Below are positions 52,423 to 62,535 of a stretch of 64,000 nt of DNA, piece by piece. The notes below the pieces were generated by a model, which ran no database searches, had not been told where the DNA came from, and worked only from the letters and a program-made list of their open reading frames with translations. The number at the start of each line of letters is the position of its first letter. Within the stretch, counting starts at the first letter, position 1. A program made the position numbers and the translations under genes. Location of the stretch: the NCBI RefSeq assembly GCF_900176485.1, contig NZ_FWYD01000001.1:62001-126000 (forward strand), in the 5' to 3' direction. The DNA is from Primorskyibacter flagellatus. Its GTDB lineage: Bacteria > Pseudomonadota > Alphaproteobacteria > Rhodobacterales > Rhodobacteraceae.

Positions 52423-54729
52423 TTGGCCTATACGGCATTGAATCCCGGACCGATGACGCGCGCTTCTGACCGCGTCTCGCAACGGCTTGGCTGGTTGTTG
52501 CTGGCCGCCGGGTTGCTATTGGCCCTGTCCTTTCTGGTCAGTTCGTACCAATTACAGTTGGCGTTATCGGTTGGCGGGCTGACAGCAGCTTGTCTGGCGG
52601 CGCTGTCCAGGTCTTTGACATATCTTCACAAACGTCGCCGTGATCAGGCGCATGATGCCCTGGCCAAGGTCATCGCCCACGACAGCGCCTTTGCATTTTT
52701 CACGGATCCCGAGGGGGAAATCATCTTTCGCAACCAAGCGGCCGAGGCACGTTATGGGAAAAGCGAAGGCACGTCGCTGGCCGGTGAGTTGCGGGATATT
52801 CTCGCGAATCCCGGCAACGTGCTTTACCGCCTGCAAACGCGCATCAACGCCGGCGGGACCGCACGCGAAGAGATCGTGACCCGGCAGGGTAGCGTGCGCA
52901 TTTCGGTGCACGCGCTTGGCAGGTCCGGCTTGCTGTGGCGTGTCGAGGAAAGCACCGCGACCGAACAGCCGTCGTCCTGTGCCGCAATGAAACATGTGCC
53001 GATGCTGACACTTGGGCGCAATAACGTTGTCATTTCCCTGAACGCAGCCGCGCGTGAGATGGCTGGCCATAGGATTACATCGCTGGATCGCCTGATTCTT
53101 GATCCGCCGCTTGTGTCGGGAACCGTGCATCGTATTCAGACCGAAGATGGCGTTGTGCCGCGTTTGGCGACTTGCGTTCCGGCGGGTGTCGGCAAGTCAG
53201 AACTGTTCTTGCTGCCCGCACCCAGGCAAACCGCGACCGATGATGCCGCGGCTGCGTTTGATGCGCTGCCGGTGGGCCTTCTCAAGCTTTCACCAAACGG
53301 CGTGGTGCTGCGGTCCAACAAAGAGGCGCGGGCGCTTTTTGGCGACACCTGCACCAATGGCAAACAACTGTCGGACTATATGGAAGGCCTGGGGCGACCG
53401 CTGACCGACTGGATACAGGAAATGGCTTCGGGACGTGGCACCAGCCATTCGGAGTTTCTCCGGCTCACGCGGGCGGACAAGGAAGTTTTCGTTCAGGTCA
53501 CATTGAACCGGATTTCCGAGAACGGGCAGACCGCGTTGATTGCGGTCATCAATGATGCCACCGAATTGAAGACGCTCGAAGCGCAATTCGTCCAAAGCCA
53601 GAAAATGCAGGCGATTGGTCAGTTGGCGGGCGGGGTCGCGCATGACTTCAATAACCTTCTGACCGCGATTTCAGGACATTGCGACCTGTTGTTGCTGCGG
53701 CACGATCAGGGGGACCCGGATTTCAGCGACCTGGTGCAGATCAATCAGAACGCCAACCGAGCCGCTGCGTTGGTGGGTCAGTTGCTGGCGTTTTCCCGCA
53801 AGCAGACCTTGCGGCCGGAAGTTCTGGACCTGCGCGATACCTTGTCTGACCTTACCCATCTTCTGAACCGCCTTGTCGGCGAGAAGGTCGGATTGGATTT
53901 GCGGCATGATCCGGTGCTGAAACCCGTGCGGGCGGACAAGCGTCAGCTGGAACAGGTGATGATGAATCTCGTCGTGAATGCACGCGACGCCATGCCCACG
54001 GGCGGTTGTATCGTGATCGAAACGGGCATGAAGGTGCTGAGTGAACCCATGCGCCGTGACCGCGCAGAGGTGGCGGCGGGTGAATATGTGTCGGTGAAAG
54101 TGTCTGACGACGGTATCGGCATTCCGCCGGACAAGCTGCAAAAGGTGTTCGAGCCGTTCTACACAACAAAACGCACGGGCGAGGGCACAGGGCTGGGCCT
54201 GTCCACGGTCTACGGGATCGTCAAGCAGACCGGTGGTTTTATCTTTGTCGACAGCGTGACCGGGTCCGGGACGTGTTTCACGCTTCTATTGCCCGCCAGC
54301 GAGTTGGAACTGCCTCTTGAAGCATTGCCCAGACCGGCGATTGAGAAACCGATAATCCGGCATGGCGAAGGTGTAGTGCTTCTGGTCGAGGACGAGGCAC
54401 CGGTGCGTGCGTTTGCATCCCGCGCGCTGCGGCTTCGGGGATACACGGTATTGGAGGCAGCCTCTGCCGAAGATGCGCTGAAGCTGTTGGAAGACACCAG
54501 CGTCGAGGTCGACGTTTTCGTGACGGATGTGGTGATGCCCGGCATGGACGGGCCTACCTGGGTGCGTGAAGCGTTAAAATCACGGCCCGACGTGCGCGTT
54601 GTCTTTGTGTCCGGCTATGCCGAGGACGTCTTCCGCGACAGCGATGCCCGCATCCCGAAGTCGATCTTCCTGCCAAAGCCGTTTTCACTGAGCGATTTGA
54701 CGGAGACCGTCCATAAACAACTGTCGTAG
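52423..54729 (+). CDS. cckA: Cell-cycle hybrid histidine kinase CckA
   Basis: A 768-residue membrane sensor kinase. Two N-terminal helices (about 23-62) are followed by PAS-like domains (about 85-390), a HisKA domain with the phospho-acceptor H407 in GVAHDFNNLL, a HATPase domain (NARDAMPTGG, DDGIGIPP, GTGLGLSTVYGIV), and a receiver domain with D702 in VTDVVMPGMDG. This layout is CckA, which phosphorylates CtrA through ChpT; in Rhodobacterales it controls motility, gene-transfer agents and quorum-related traits. The start is TTG with AGGGGG upstream; an ATG ten codons on is the alternative. c-di-GMP control is known for Caulobacter CckA. Confidence 0.94.
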   Translation: MAYTALNPGPMTRASDRVSQRLGWLLLAAGLLLALSFLVSSYQLQLALSVGGLTAACLAALSRSLTYLHKRRRDQAHDALAKVIAHDSAFAFFTDPEGEIIFRNQAAEARYGKSEGTSLAGELRDILANPGNVLYRLQTRINAGGTAREEIVTRQGSVRISVHALGRSGLLWRVEESTATEQPSSCAAMKHVPMLTLGRNNVVISLNAAAREMAGHRITSLDRLILDPPLVSGTVHRIQTEDGVVPRLATCVPAGVGKSELFLLPAPRQTATDDAAAAFDALPVGLLKLSPNGVVLRSNKEARALFGDTCTNGKQLSDYMEGLGRPLTDWIQEMASGRGTSHSEFLRLTRADKEVFVQVTLNRISENGQTALIAVINDATELKTLEAQFVQSQKMQAIGQLAGGVAHDFNNLLTAISGHCDLLLLRHDQGDPDFSDLVQINQNANRAAALVGQLLAFSRKQTLRPEVLDLRDTLSDLTHLLNRLVGEKVGLDLRHDPVLKPVRADKRQLEQVMMNLVVNARDAMPTGGCIVIETGMKVLSEPMRRDRAEVAAGEYVSVKVSDDGIGIPPDKLQKVFEPFYTTKRTGEGTGLGLSTVYGIVKQTGGFIFVDSVTGSGTCFTLLLPASELELPLEALPRPAIEKPIIRHGEGVVLLVEDEAPVRAFASRALRLRGYTVLEAASAEDALKLLEDTSVEVDVFVTDVVMPGMDGPTWVREALKSRPDVRVVFVSGYAEDVFRDSDARIPKSIFLPKPFSLSDLTETVHKQLS

Positions 54730-54841
54730 CCCGAACCCGGTTGCGTGGCGCAGTCTGACAACGTGAATGAGCGTGCGCAGGTCTGCTGGATGTGGATTTC
54801 ACATCCAATCGGCAAACATACGATTTCGCGGCTGTTCCGCC

Positions 54842-55435
54842 TCACAACCCGCTTTCCCACACCTCATATTCATCGGCGCATTTTTTACGAAACCGCTTTT
54901 CGGTTTCTGTCGAGACAGTAAGGTCCATCTCTGGCGAAACATTGGTCTTTGGCAGGTCAAGGGTGACGTTCAAACGGGATTCGATGAACTGCTGCAATGC
55001 GGGTTGGTTCTCATAGCGAAAAAGATGGTTGATCCGCACTCCGTTTGGACGCGGCTCCAGAAATTTCGCTTGGCTCCCGACATTGGCGAAGGGCGGTTTG
55101 TCGCCTTTCATGTAGGCCAGGACAAAATCGTCAAAATCGATCCCAGCGGTCGATGTCGGCTTGCCATTCAGAAAGGGCCGCTTGCGATAGCGAAACCAAC
55201 TGCCAAGCCAATCCAGCGGGTCACGGACCACCGCCAACGTCTCCATGTTATCGGCACCGACTTTTTCGAACATCGGGCGGAAAAACCGATTATAGCGGTA
55301 GATCGGAGCGTGTTTCAGCTCGGGTGGGTCCATGACCGCCATGGATGCGCGGGACTTCAAGGCCGCCTCATAAGCCGACGAACCCGTTTTTGGCACCGCC
55401 AGAAACACCAGTTTTTCTTTCCAGAACACCAGCAT
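54842..55435 (-). CDS. Sulfotransferase-family protein
   Basis: A 197-residue protein with the PAPS-binding 5'-phosphosulfate loop PKTGSS at about 15-20 (VFLAVPKTGSSAYE) and the 3'-phosphate motif VVRDPLDWLGSWFRYR at about 86-101. These define a P-loop sulfotransferase fold. It is smaller than most tyrosine or carbohydrate sulfotransferases; similar short proteins are common in roseobacters. The acceptor is unknown. The start at MLVFWKEK puts the beta strand and loop at the expected N-terminal place. It is isolated and convergent with cckA. Confidence 0.85.
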   Translation of the reverse strand: MLVFWKEKLVFLAVPKTGSSAYEAALKSRASMAVMDPPELKHAPIYRYNRFFRPMFEKVGADNMETLAVVRDPLDWLGSWFRYRKRPFLNGKPTSTAGIDFDDFVLAYMKGDKPPFANVGSQAKFLEPRPNGVRINHLFRYENQPALQQFIESRLNVTLDLPKTNVSPEMDLTVSTETEKRFRKKCADEYEVWESGL

Positions 55436-55530
55436 TCGGAAAACCTCCTCGATCGCTTGGCAGGTATGGCCCAAACCCCTCAATCCTTCCTTAACCAATT
55501 CGACGAAAACTGACGAGAGTAGGATTTAAC

Positions 55531-55559
55531 TTGAATTGTTCCTGTTTTGATCTCATACA
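55531..55559 (+). promoter_or_regulatory. Putative recA promoter
   Basis: TTGAAT (55531-55536) and CATACA (55554-55559) are 17 bases apart and resemble a sigma70 -35/-10 pair. An SOS box fills the spacer, as expected for LexA repression of recA. Confidence 0.5.
55538..55552 (+). promoter_or_regulatory. LexA (SOS) box 1 upstream of recA
   Basis: GTTC-N7-GATC, the form reported for Rhodobacter recA, lies between the putative -35 and -10 hexamers. Confidence 0.82.
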
Positions 55560-55564
55560 GATGA

Positions 55565-55579
55565 GAACAAGAGGCGAAC
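55565..55579 (-). promoter_or_regulatory. LexA (SOS) box 2 upstream of recA
   Basis: GAAC-N7-GAAC (equal to GTTC-N7-GTTC on the other strand) is an exact alphaproteobacterial LexA box. It starts 27 bases after box 1 and 68 bases before the recA start codon, near the expected transcription start. Confidence 0.85.
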
Positions 55580-55632
55580 ATGAAGCAGCAATTGCCGCCC
55601 GGCAACGGGTGTGGAATAAGGACACGAAACTC

Positions 55633-56712
55633 ATGGCAACGGCAGATCTTTTGACAATGGACAGCAAGCGCAACGCGGACAAACAAAAGGCGCTGGACAG
55701 CGCTTTGGCCCAGATCGAACGGCAGTTCGGCAAGGGGTCGATCATGAAACTTGGCGGCGACAATGTGATCAAGGACATTGAAGCAACCTCGACCGGGTCG
55801 CTTGGACTGGACATCGCGTTGGGGATCGGTGGGTTGCCCAAGGGGCGGATCATCGAGATTTACGGGCCAGAAAGCTCTGGCAAAACCACGCTGACCCTGC
55901 ATTGCGTGGCCGAAGAGCAGAAAAAGGGCGGTGTTTGCGCTTTTGTCGATGCCGAACATGCGCTTGATCCGCTTTATGCCCGCAAGCTGGGCGTTGATCT
56001 GGACGAATTGCTGATCAGCCAGCCCGACACCGGCGAACAAGCGCTGGAGATCGTCGATACGCTTGTCCGGTCGGGCGCGGTCAACATGGTGGTTGTCGAT
56101 TCGGTTGCTGCGCTGACCCCGAAATCCGAACTTGAAGGCGATATGGGCGACAGCAGCGTGGGCGTGCAGGCCCGCCTGATGAGCCAGGCGATGCGCAAGC
56201 TGACCGGCTCGATCAACCGTTCGAACTGTATGGTGATCTTCATCAACCAGATCCGGATGAAAATCGGCGTGATGTTTGGCAGCCCGGAAACGACTTCGGG
56301 TGGCAACGCGCTGAAATTCTACAGTTCCGTGCGGCTCGATATTCGTCGTATCGGCTCTATCAAGGACCGCGACGAGGTTGTGGGAAACTCCACCCGCGTC
56401 AAGGTCGTCAAGAACAAGGTGGCCCCACCCTTCAAGCAGGTCGAATTCGACATCATGTTCGGCGAAGGCATCAGCAAGATGGGCGAGCTTCTTGATCTGG
56501 GGGTCAAGGCCGGAGTCGTCGATAAATCCGGCAGCTGGTTCAGCTACGGCGATGAGCGGATCGGACAAGGCCGCGAAAACGCAAAGAACTTCTTGCGTGA
56601 AAACAAGCAGATGGCGCTGGAGATCGAAGACAAGATCCGCGCCAGTCACGGGCTCGATTTCGACATGGGTGCCGGTGGCGAAGGGGCACCCGACGAGGTG
56701 ATGGAGAGCTAA
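55633..56712 (+). CDS. recA: Recombinase RecA
   Basis: A 359-residue RecA. Walker A GPESSGKT is at 78-85, the L1/L2 DNA-binding loops include [19 protein letters not shown] and [16 protein letters not shown], and the C-terminus is acidic. It drives strand exchange and LexA self-cleavage in the SOS response. The start at [14 protein letters not shown] is typical for the group; upstream in-frame ATGs would overlap the SOS box region. Two LexA boxes precede it and a strong terminator follows, so it is monocistronic. Confidence 0.98.
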   Translation: MATADLLTMDSKRNADKQKALDSALAQIERQFGKGSIMKLGGDNVIKDIEATSTGSLGLDIALGIGGLPKGRIIEIYGPESSGKTTLTLHCVAEEQKKGGVCAFVDAEHALDPLYARKLGVDLDELLISQPDTGEQALEIVDTLVRSGAVNMVVVDSVAALTPKSELEGDMGDSSVGVQARLMSQAMRKLTGSINRSNCMVIFINQIRMKIGVMFGSPETTSGGNALKFYSSVRLDIRRIGSIKDRDEVVGNSTRVKVVKNKVAPPFKQVEFDIMFGEGISKMGELLDLGVKAGVVDKSGSWFSYGDERIGQGRENAKNFLRENKQMALEIEDKIRASHGLDFDMGAGGEGAPDEVMES

Positions 56713-56735
56713 GCACAGTCCGGCGAACAGATTTC

Positions 56736-56772
56736 AAAGGTCGGCACCCTCGCAAGGGGTGTCGGCCTTTTT
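56736..56772 (+). terminator. Rho-independent terminator of recA
   Basis: GGTCGGCACCC pairs with GGGTGTCGGCC (two G-U pairs) around a seven-base loop, flanked by AAA and followed by TTTTT. It begins 24 bases after the recA stop codon. Confidence 0.92.
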
Positions 56773-56840
56773 CAATGCGTCATGGACAGTCGCAGGGCAG
56801 GGCGGTACACCTGCGTAAAATCCTTGCACGAGACCAGAAT

Positions 56841-59501
56841 ATGCCTTCGCTCAACGACATACGCTCTACTTTTCTGAATTATTTCGAGAAACAGGGCCAT
56901 CGTATCGTGCCCTCCAGTCCGCTGGTGCCGCGCAACGATCCGACGCTGATGTTCACCAATTCGGGCATGGTTCAGTTCAAGAACCTGTTCACCGGGGTGG
57001 AGCATCGCGATTACACCCGCGCCACGACTTCGCAGAAATGTGTGCGGGCGGGCGGAAAGCACAATGATCTCGACAATGTCGGCTATACGGCGCGGCACCA
57101 TACCTTCTTTGAAATGCTGGGAAATTTCAGCTTCGGCGATTATTTCAAAACCGAAGCGATCGGGTTTGCCTATGAGCTGATCACACGCGACTTCGGCATA
57201 GATGCCTCTCGCCTTCTGGTCACGGTGTACCATACCGATGACGAGGCGTTCGAGATCTGGAAAAAGATCGGCATCCCCGAAGATCGCATCATCCGTATCG
57301 CCACCTCGGACAATTTCTGGCAGATGGGCCCGACCGGTCCCTGTGGTCCGTGTACCGAGATTTTCTATGATCACGGCGATCATATCTGGGGCGGGCCTCC
57401 GGGCAGTGCCGAGGAAGACGGCGACCGATACATCGAGATCTGGAACATCGTTTTCATGCAGAACGAGCAGTTCGAGGACGGCTCCATGCGCGCGCTCGAC
57501 ATGCAGTCGATTGATACCGGGATGGGGCTGGAACGGATCGGCGCGCTCTTGCAGGGCAAGCACGATAATTACGACACCGACCTGATGCGCCACCTGATCG
57601 AGGCCAGCGCCAACGTCACCGATGGGGCACCCGACGGGCCGGGCAACGTGCATCACCGGGTGATAGCCGATCATCTGCGCTCGACCTCGTTCCTGATTGC
57701 GGATGGTGTGATGCCTGCAAATGACGGGCGCGGCTATGTGTTGCGCCGAATTATGCGGCGGGCGATGCGGCATGCGCATTTGCTGGGCGCGCAGGATCCG
57801 GTCATGCACCGTCTGGTGCCGTCGCTTGTGCATGAAATGGGCGCGGCCTATCCGGAATTGGGACAGGCGCAGTCGCTGATCGAAGAAACGCTGAAGCAGG
57901 AAGAGACGCGCTTCAAGCAAACGCTGGATCGCGGTCTGAAATTGCTGGATGACGAGCTGGGAAAGCTGCCCGCCGATGCCGCATTGCCGGGTGAGACGGC
58001 GTTCAAGCTGTATGACACGTTCGGCTTTCCGCTCGACCTGACACAGGATGCGTTGCGCGAGAAAGATCGGAGCGTTGATACGGCGGGCTTCGATACGGCG
58101 ATGGCTGAACAGAAAGCCAAGGCCCGCGCCGCGTGGTCCGGCTCTGGCGAAGCGGCGGATGCGGCGATCTGGTTCGACATTGCCGACAAGCACGGCACCA
58201 CGGATTTTCTGGGTTATGACACCGAAACCGCCGAGGGTCAGATCGTAGCGCTGGTGTCCGACAGGGCCGAGGTTGCCTCGGTCAAAGCGGGCGACACCGT
58301 GCAGATCGTGTTGAACCAGACACCCTTCTACGCCGAGTCAGGCGGGCAGGTCGGCGATAGCGGCATCATCCGCAGCGACTCTGGCCTTGCGCGGATCACC
58401 GACACGCGCAAGGTGGCCGGGGTGTTCCTTCATTTCGCCGAGGTGATCGAGGGTGAGTTGACCAAAGGCGAAGGCACCGTGCTGGAGGTGGATCACGCGC
58501 GGCGCACGTCGATCCGCGCCAACCACTCGGCAACGCATCTGCTGCACGAGGCATTACGCCGGGCGCTCGGCGATCATGTGGCGCAGCGCGGGTCGCTGAA
58601 TGCCGATGACCGGCTTCGGTTCGACTTTTCGCACGCAAAACCGCTGACGCCCGACGAACTGGCCCAGGTCGATGCCGAGGTGAACGCCTTCATCCGTCAG
58701 AACACGCCTGTGGAAACCCGGATCATGACGCCGGATGACGCCCGCGGACTGGGCGCTCAGGCGCTGTTTGGCGAGAAATACGGCGACGAGGTTCGTGTCG
58801 TGTCGATGGGCCATGATCCGCAATCGGGCAAGGGCGGTAATGGCGCGACCTACTCGATCGAGCTGTGCGGCGGCACGCATGTCCGCCAGACCGGCGATAT
58901 CGGTGTGTTCGTGACGCTTGGCGACAGTGCGTCCAGCGCAGGCGTGCGGCGGATCGAGGCGCTGACCGGCGCCGATGCCTTCCGCTATCTGTCGGGGCAG
59001 GATCACCGGCTTGCTGATGTGGCGTCCGAGTTGAAAACGCAACCCACCGACGTTCCCGCGCGTGTCCGCGCCTTGCTGGACGAGCGCAAGGCGCTGAGCA
59101 ACGAGGTGGCGCAATTGCGCCGCGAACTGGCGATGGCCGGTGGATCGGGCCAGGCCGGCGACGGTGGCGCGCGCGACGTCAACGGTGTGCAAATGGTGGC
59201 GCAGGTGCTCTCGGGCGTGTCCGGCAAGGATCTGCCGCCGCTGATCGACGAGCACAAGGCGCGGCTTGGGTCCGGCGTGGTGCTGCTGATCGCGGATACC
59301 GGCGGCAAGGCCGCTGTGGCCGCTGGTGTGACCGAGGATCTGATGGGCCGTGTGTCGGCCGTTGATCTGGTGCGCGCCGCCGTGGCCGAACTGGGCGGCA
59401 AGGGCGGCGGCGGTCGGCCCGACATGGCGCAGGGCGGCGGCGCGGATGCCGCAAATGCAGAGGCCGCTTTCAAGGCGGCAGAAGCCGTAATCGGAGGATA
59501 A
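56841..59501 (+). CDS. alaS: Alanyl-tRNA synthetase
   Basis: An 886-residue class II synthetase. The N-terminal catalytic core starts [22 protein letters not shown]. The editing domain has the zinc/catalytic histidines H562 and H566 ([12 protein letters not shown]) and the downstream C676 and H680 (CGGTHV). The C-terminal C-Ala domain ([21 protein letters not shown] then a DHHA1-like region) is complete. The start [12 protein letters not shown] was chosen by family; an upstream in-frame ATG is less likely. A DUF1330 gene follows after three bases. Confidence 0.98.
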   Translation: MPSLNDIRSTFLNYFEKQGHRIVPSSPLVPRNDPTLMFTNSGMVQFKNLFTGVEHRDYTRATTSQKCVRAGGKHNDLDNVGYTARHHTFFEMLGNFSFGDYFKTEAIGFAYELITRDFGIDASRLLVTVYHTDDEAFEIWKKIGIPEDRIIRIATSDNFWQMGPTGPCGPCTEIFYDHGDHIWGGPPGSAEEDGDRYIEIWNIVFMQNEQFEDGSMRALDMQSIDTGMGLERIGALLQGKHDNYDTDLMRHLIEASANVTDGAPDGPGNVHHRVIADHLRSTSFLIADGVMPANDGRGYVLRRIMRRAMRHAHLLGAQDPVMHRLVPSLVHEMGAAYPELGQAQSLIEETLKQEETRFKQTLDRGLKLLDDELGKLPADAALPGETAFKLYDTFGFPLDLTQDALREKDRSVDTAGFDTAMAEQKAKARAAWSGSGEAADAAIWFDIADKHGTTDFLGYDTETAEGQIVALVSDRAEVASVKAGDTVQIVLNQTPFYAESGGQVGDSGIIRSDSGLARITDTRKVAGVFLHFAEVIEGELTKGEGTVLEVDHARRTSIRANHSATHLLHEALRRALGDHVAQRGSLNADDRLRFDFSHAKPLTPDELAQVDAEVNAFIRQNTPVETRIMTPDDARGLGAQALFGEKYGDEVRVVSMGHDPQSGKGGNGATYSIELCGGTHVRQTGDIGVFVTLGDSASSAGVRRIEALTGADAFRYLSGQDHRLADVASELKTQPTDVPARVRALLDERKALSNEVAQLRRELAMAGGSGQAGDGGARDVNGVQMVAQVLSGVSGKDLPPLIDEHKARLGSGVVLLIADTGGKAAVAAGVTEDLMGRVSAVDLVRAAVAELGGKGGGGRPDMAQGGGADAANAEAAFKAAEAVIGG

Positions 59502-59504
59502 ACT

Positions 59505-59792
59505 ATGCCAGCACTTTGGATTGCCCATGTGACCGTTTCGGATCCCGAGGCCTATGGCCGCTATGCCGAGCTTGCCGGTCCAGCGATTGCCAAGCATGGC
59601 GGTCGCTTCATCGCGCGCGGTGGGCGTTTCGTACAGCTTGAGGGCAAGAAGCGGCCGCGCAATGTGGTTGCCCAATTTGCCACTCTTGAAGAGGCGGAAG
59701 CCTGCTATCATTCGCCCGAGTATCAAGAGGCGCTGAGCCATGCGCGCGGAGCATCAGAGCGCGAACTGCTGATTGTCGAGACAACCGATTAA
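59505..59792 (+). CDS. DUF1330 family protein
   Basis: A 95-residue protein with the DUF1330 ferredoxin-like (dimeric alpha-beta barrel) fold: LWIAHVTVSDPEAYGRYAELAGPAIAKHGGRFIARGG-type N-terminus and FATLEEAEACYHSPEYQEAL. These proteins are small and uncharacterised, related to antibiotic-monooxygenase-like folds. GGAGG is upstream of the ATG; the stop of alaS is three bases away, so they share a transcript. A strong hairpin terminator follows. Confidence 0.92.
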   Translation: MPALWIAHVTVSDPEAYGRYAELAGPAIAKHGGRFIARGGRFVQLEGKKRPRNVVAQFATLEEAEACYHSPEYQEALSHARGASERELLIVETTD

Positions 59793-59842
59793 ACTGTGAT
59801 CAGGCGCGCTTGGGTCTTTAAATCAAGTGGTTTGAACAAGAA

Positions 59843-59869
59843 ACGGCGGCCATAGGCCGCCGTTCTTTT
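59843..59869. terminator. Bidirectional intrinsic terminator
   Basis: ACGGCGGCC-ATA-GGCCGCCGT forms a 9-bp stem followed by TCTTTT on the plus strand. On the minus strand the stem is followed by TTCTTGTT. It lies between convergent DUF1330 and typA genes and can serve both. Confidence 0.9.
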
Positions 59870-59923
59870 GTCACTCGCAGATAGCTTTCGGTACCCGCGA
59901 TGGACACCGATTGCGCGCGCAGG

Positions 59924-61744
59924 TCAGCTTGCTTTGGCCATCCGCTTGCGTTCATGCGGGTCAAGGTAGCGTTTGCGCAGACGGATGGCGCTGGGGGTGA
60001 CCTCGACCAGTTCATCATTGTCGATATAGGCAATCGCCTCTTCCAGAGACATCCGAACCGGTGTGGTCAGGCGCACCGCTTCATCCGTGCCGCTGGCGCG
60101 CACGTTGGTCAATTGCTTGCCTTTAAGGGGGTTCACTTCAAGGTCGTTTTCGCGGCTGTGCTCGCCGATGATCATTCCGGTATAGACCTGTTCTTGTGCG
60201 CCGATGAAAAACTTGCCGCGATCTTCCAGCTTCCATAGCGCGTAAGCAACCGCGACGCCTGCTTCCATCGAAATCAGGACGCCCGCACGACGGCCGGGAA
60301 TGGTGCCCTTATGCGGGGCCCATGTGTGGAACACCCGGTTCAGAACGCCTGTCCCGCGCGTATCGGTCAGGAATTCGCCGTGATAGCCGATCAGGCCGCG
60401 CGACGGAACATGGGCGATGATGCGGGTCTTGCCTGCACCGGCGGGCTTCATTTCGGCCAATTCGCCCTTGCGCGTTCCGGTGATCTTTTCAATCACCACG
60501 CCGGAATATTCGTCATCGACATCAATGGTGACTTCTTCGATCGGTTCCAGCCGTTCGCCATTATCGCCGTCGCGCATCAGCACCTGAGGACGCGAGATTG
60601 ACAGCTCGAACCCTTCGCGGCGCATGTTTTCAATCAGAACGCCCATCTGCAATTCGCCGCGCCCTGCGACCTCGAAGGCTTCGCCGCCGGGCGTGTCGCT
60701 GATCTTGATCGCGACGTTGGATTCCGCTTCTTTCATCAGCCGTTCACGGATCACGCGGGATTGTACCTTCTTGCCGTCGCGCCCGGCCAGAGGACTGTCG
60801 TTGATGCCGAATGTGACCGTGATGGTGGGCGGGTCGATGGGTTGGGCATCAAGGGCTTCGTCCACGGCCAAAGCGCAGATCGTATCGGCAACTGTCGCCT
60901 TGGTCATGCCGGCGAGGCTGACAATATCACCGGCCTGCGCCTCTTCGATGTCCTGCTGGGCAAGGCCGCGGAACGCCTGGATCTTGGTGACGCGGAACTG
61001 TTCGATCTTCTGGCCGATGCGGCTAAGCGCCTGCACGGTTGAGCCGACCTTCAGCTTGCCCGATTCCACGCGGCCCGTCAGGATGCGCCCGACGAACGGA
61101 TCGGCACCCAGTGTGGTGGCCAGCATGCGGAAGTCTTCGCCCTGCCGCTTGACCTGTTTGGGGGCGGGTACGTGATTGACGATCAGGTCGAACAGCGCGG
61201 TCAGATCCTTGCGCGGTCCGTCCAGCTCGTGATCGGCCCAGCCGTTGCGGCCCGACGCATACATATGCGGAAAATCAAGCTGATCATCATTGGCGTCGAG
61301 GCTGGCAAAAAGATCAAAACATTCGTCCAGCGCGCGGTCAGGCTCTGCATCCGGCTTGTCGACCTTGTTGAGAACGACAATCGGGCGCAAGCCAAGCGCC
61401 AGCGCCTTCGAGGTCACGAATTTTGTCTGGGGCATCGGCCCTTCGGCGGCATCGACCAGCAGGACAACGCCATCCACCATCGACAGGATCCGCTCTACCT
61501 CGCCACCGAAATCGGCGTGGCCGGGGGTGTCGACGATATTGATCCGCAGACCTTTCCATTCAACCGAGGTGGGCTTGGCAAAGATCGTGATGCCGCGCTC
61601 TCGTTCCAGGTCGTTCGAATCCATCGCCCGTTCGGCAACTGCCTGATTTTCACGGAACGCACCGGATTGTTTCAGCAACTCATCCACAAGTGTGGTCTTG
61701 CCGTGGTCGACATGGGCGATGATGGCGATATTTCGCAGATCCAT
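59924..61744 (-). CDS. typA: Ribosome-associated translational GTPase TypA/BipA
   Basis: A 606-residue GTPase of the EF-G family. G1 is AHVDHGKTT (10-18), followed by G3 [12 protein letters not shown] and G4 NKVDKPDA. Domains II, III and V and the TypA-specific C-terminal domain follow ([32 protein letters not shown]). It binds ribosomes under stress or cold and aids large-subunit assembly. The C-terminal extension is typical. It is monocistronic and shares the terminator with DUF1330. Confidence 0.97.
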   Translation of the reverse strand: MDLRNIAIIAHVDHGKTTLVDELLKQSGAFRENQAVAERAMDSNDLERERGITIFAKPTSVEWKGLRINIVDTPGHADFGGEVERILSMVDGVVLLVDAAEGPMPQTKFVTSKALALGLRPIVVLNKVDKPDAEPDRALDECFDLFASLDANDDQLDFPHMYASGRNGWADHELDGPRKDLTALFDLIVNHVPAPKQVKRQGEDFRMLATTLGADPFVGRILTGRVESGKLKVGSTVQALSRIGQKIEQFRVTKIQAFRGLAQQDIEEAQAGDIVSLAGMTKATVADTICALAVDEALDAQPIDPPTITVTFGINDSPLAGRDGKKVQSRVIRERLMKEAESNVAIKISDTPGGEAFEVAGRGELQMGVLIENMRREGFELSISRPQVLMRDGDNGERLEPIEEVTIDVDDEYSGVVIEKITGTRKGELAEMKPAGAGKTRIIAHVPSRGLIGYHGEFLTDTRGTGVLNRVFHTWAPHKGTIPGRRAGVLISMEAGVAVAYALWKLEDRGKFFIGAQEQVYTGMIIGEHSRENDLEVNPLKGKQLTNVRASGTDEAVRLTTPVRMSLEEAIAYIDNDELVEVTPSAIRLRKRYLDPHERKRMAKAS

Positions 61745-61802
61745 TTGGAAACCTTTTCTGTTCGCCCGCGCCGTACGCTTACTGAGCGCAAATGACCACC
61801 CC

Positions 61803-62141
61803 CTAATGCGTCGCAGCCGCTGAAAACAGCTGTATCACGGCAATGCCTCCGACGATGAGCGACATTCCTACAACGGCCGGCCAGTCGAGCGTTTGACCAA
61901 AAACGACAAAGCCGATCAGCGCGATCAACAAAATTCCCAGACCGGACCAAAGCGCATAGGCCACCCCGACCGGCACGCTTCGAAGGGTCAGCGCCAGCAG
62001 ATAAAACGCTGCGGCATAGGCCACCACCACGATCACCGAGGGCAGGGGTTTGGTGAATTGCTGGCTGGCCTGAAGCGCGGTCGTGCCGATGGTTTCCGCC
62101 AGAACCGCCAGAAACAGCGTGGCGTAAGTCAACAAAGACAT
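61803..62141 (-). CDS. Small multidrug resistance (SMR) family transporter
   Basis: A 112-residue protein with four membrane helices. The essential glutamate is E16 in LAVLAETIGTTALQAS, and helix 3 reads LALTLRSVPVGVAYALWSGLGI, which points to the EmrE/QacC subtype rather than guanidine exporters (Gdx). It would export quaternary ammonium or other cationic compounds as a dual-topology dimer. No guanidine riboswitch was found upstream. It lies upstream of typA on the same strand, 58 bases away. Confidence 0.9.
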   Translation of the reverse strand: MSLLTYATLFLAVLAETIGTTALQASQQFTKPLPSVIVVVAYAAAFYLLALTLRSVPVGVAYALWSGLGILLIALIGFVVFGQTLDWPAVVGMSLIVGGIAVIQLFSAAATH

Positions 62142-62535
62142 AGATGGACCTTTCCTCAGAGCATGTATCGCGTGTCTTCAGATCAATCAGAGTGACTGAA
62201 AACGCAAGCACATTGGGTCTGGTTGGGAGGGGCAGATGCAAAGGCGGGTCTTTTTGAAGCCATCGACCGATATGCGCTGCTGCATGGGGCAGTGTCGAAC
62301 AGCCCGTCCCGTGCCGTCGCGGCGCATACTAACCCGGTTTGGGTCGTTAAGTGACATAAAAGCGATCAACCCGATGCTGTCAGGCATATTCCATCAATTT
62401 GCGGCGCGTTGCAGGCATTCAGCGAATATGCGCCAGAATAACATTCGGGCAGGGGCGACAACCAGGCCAGGCAGGCTGCCAATCGCGCTGGAGACAGGTT
62501 GACGCGGCCCCCGGCATGCCCCATTTGCCTCAGCT
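62142..62535. other. Divergent promoter region between the SMR gene and mfd
   Basis: 394 bases with no supported gene. It must contain the promoters of both divergent genes, but no confident hexamers, operator or RNA element was recognised. Confidence 0.5.

Noticed and set aside
62142-62300. Guanidine riboswitch (mini-ykkC) upstream of the SMR gene
   Set aside because: No paired hairpins with ACGR loops were found, and the transporter looks EmrE-like.
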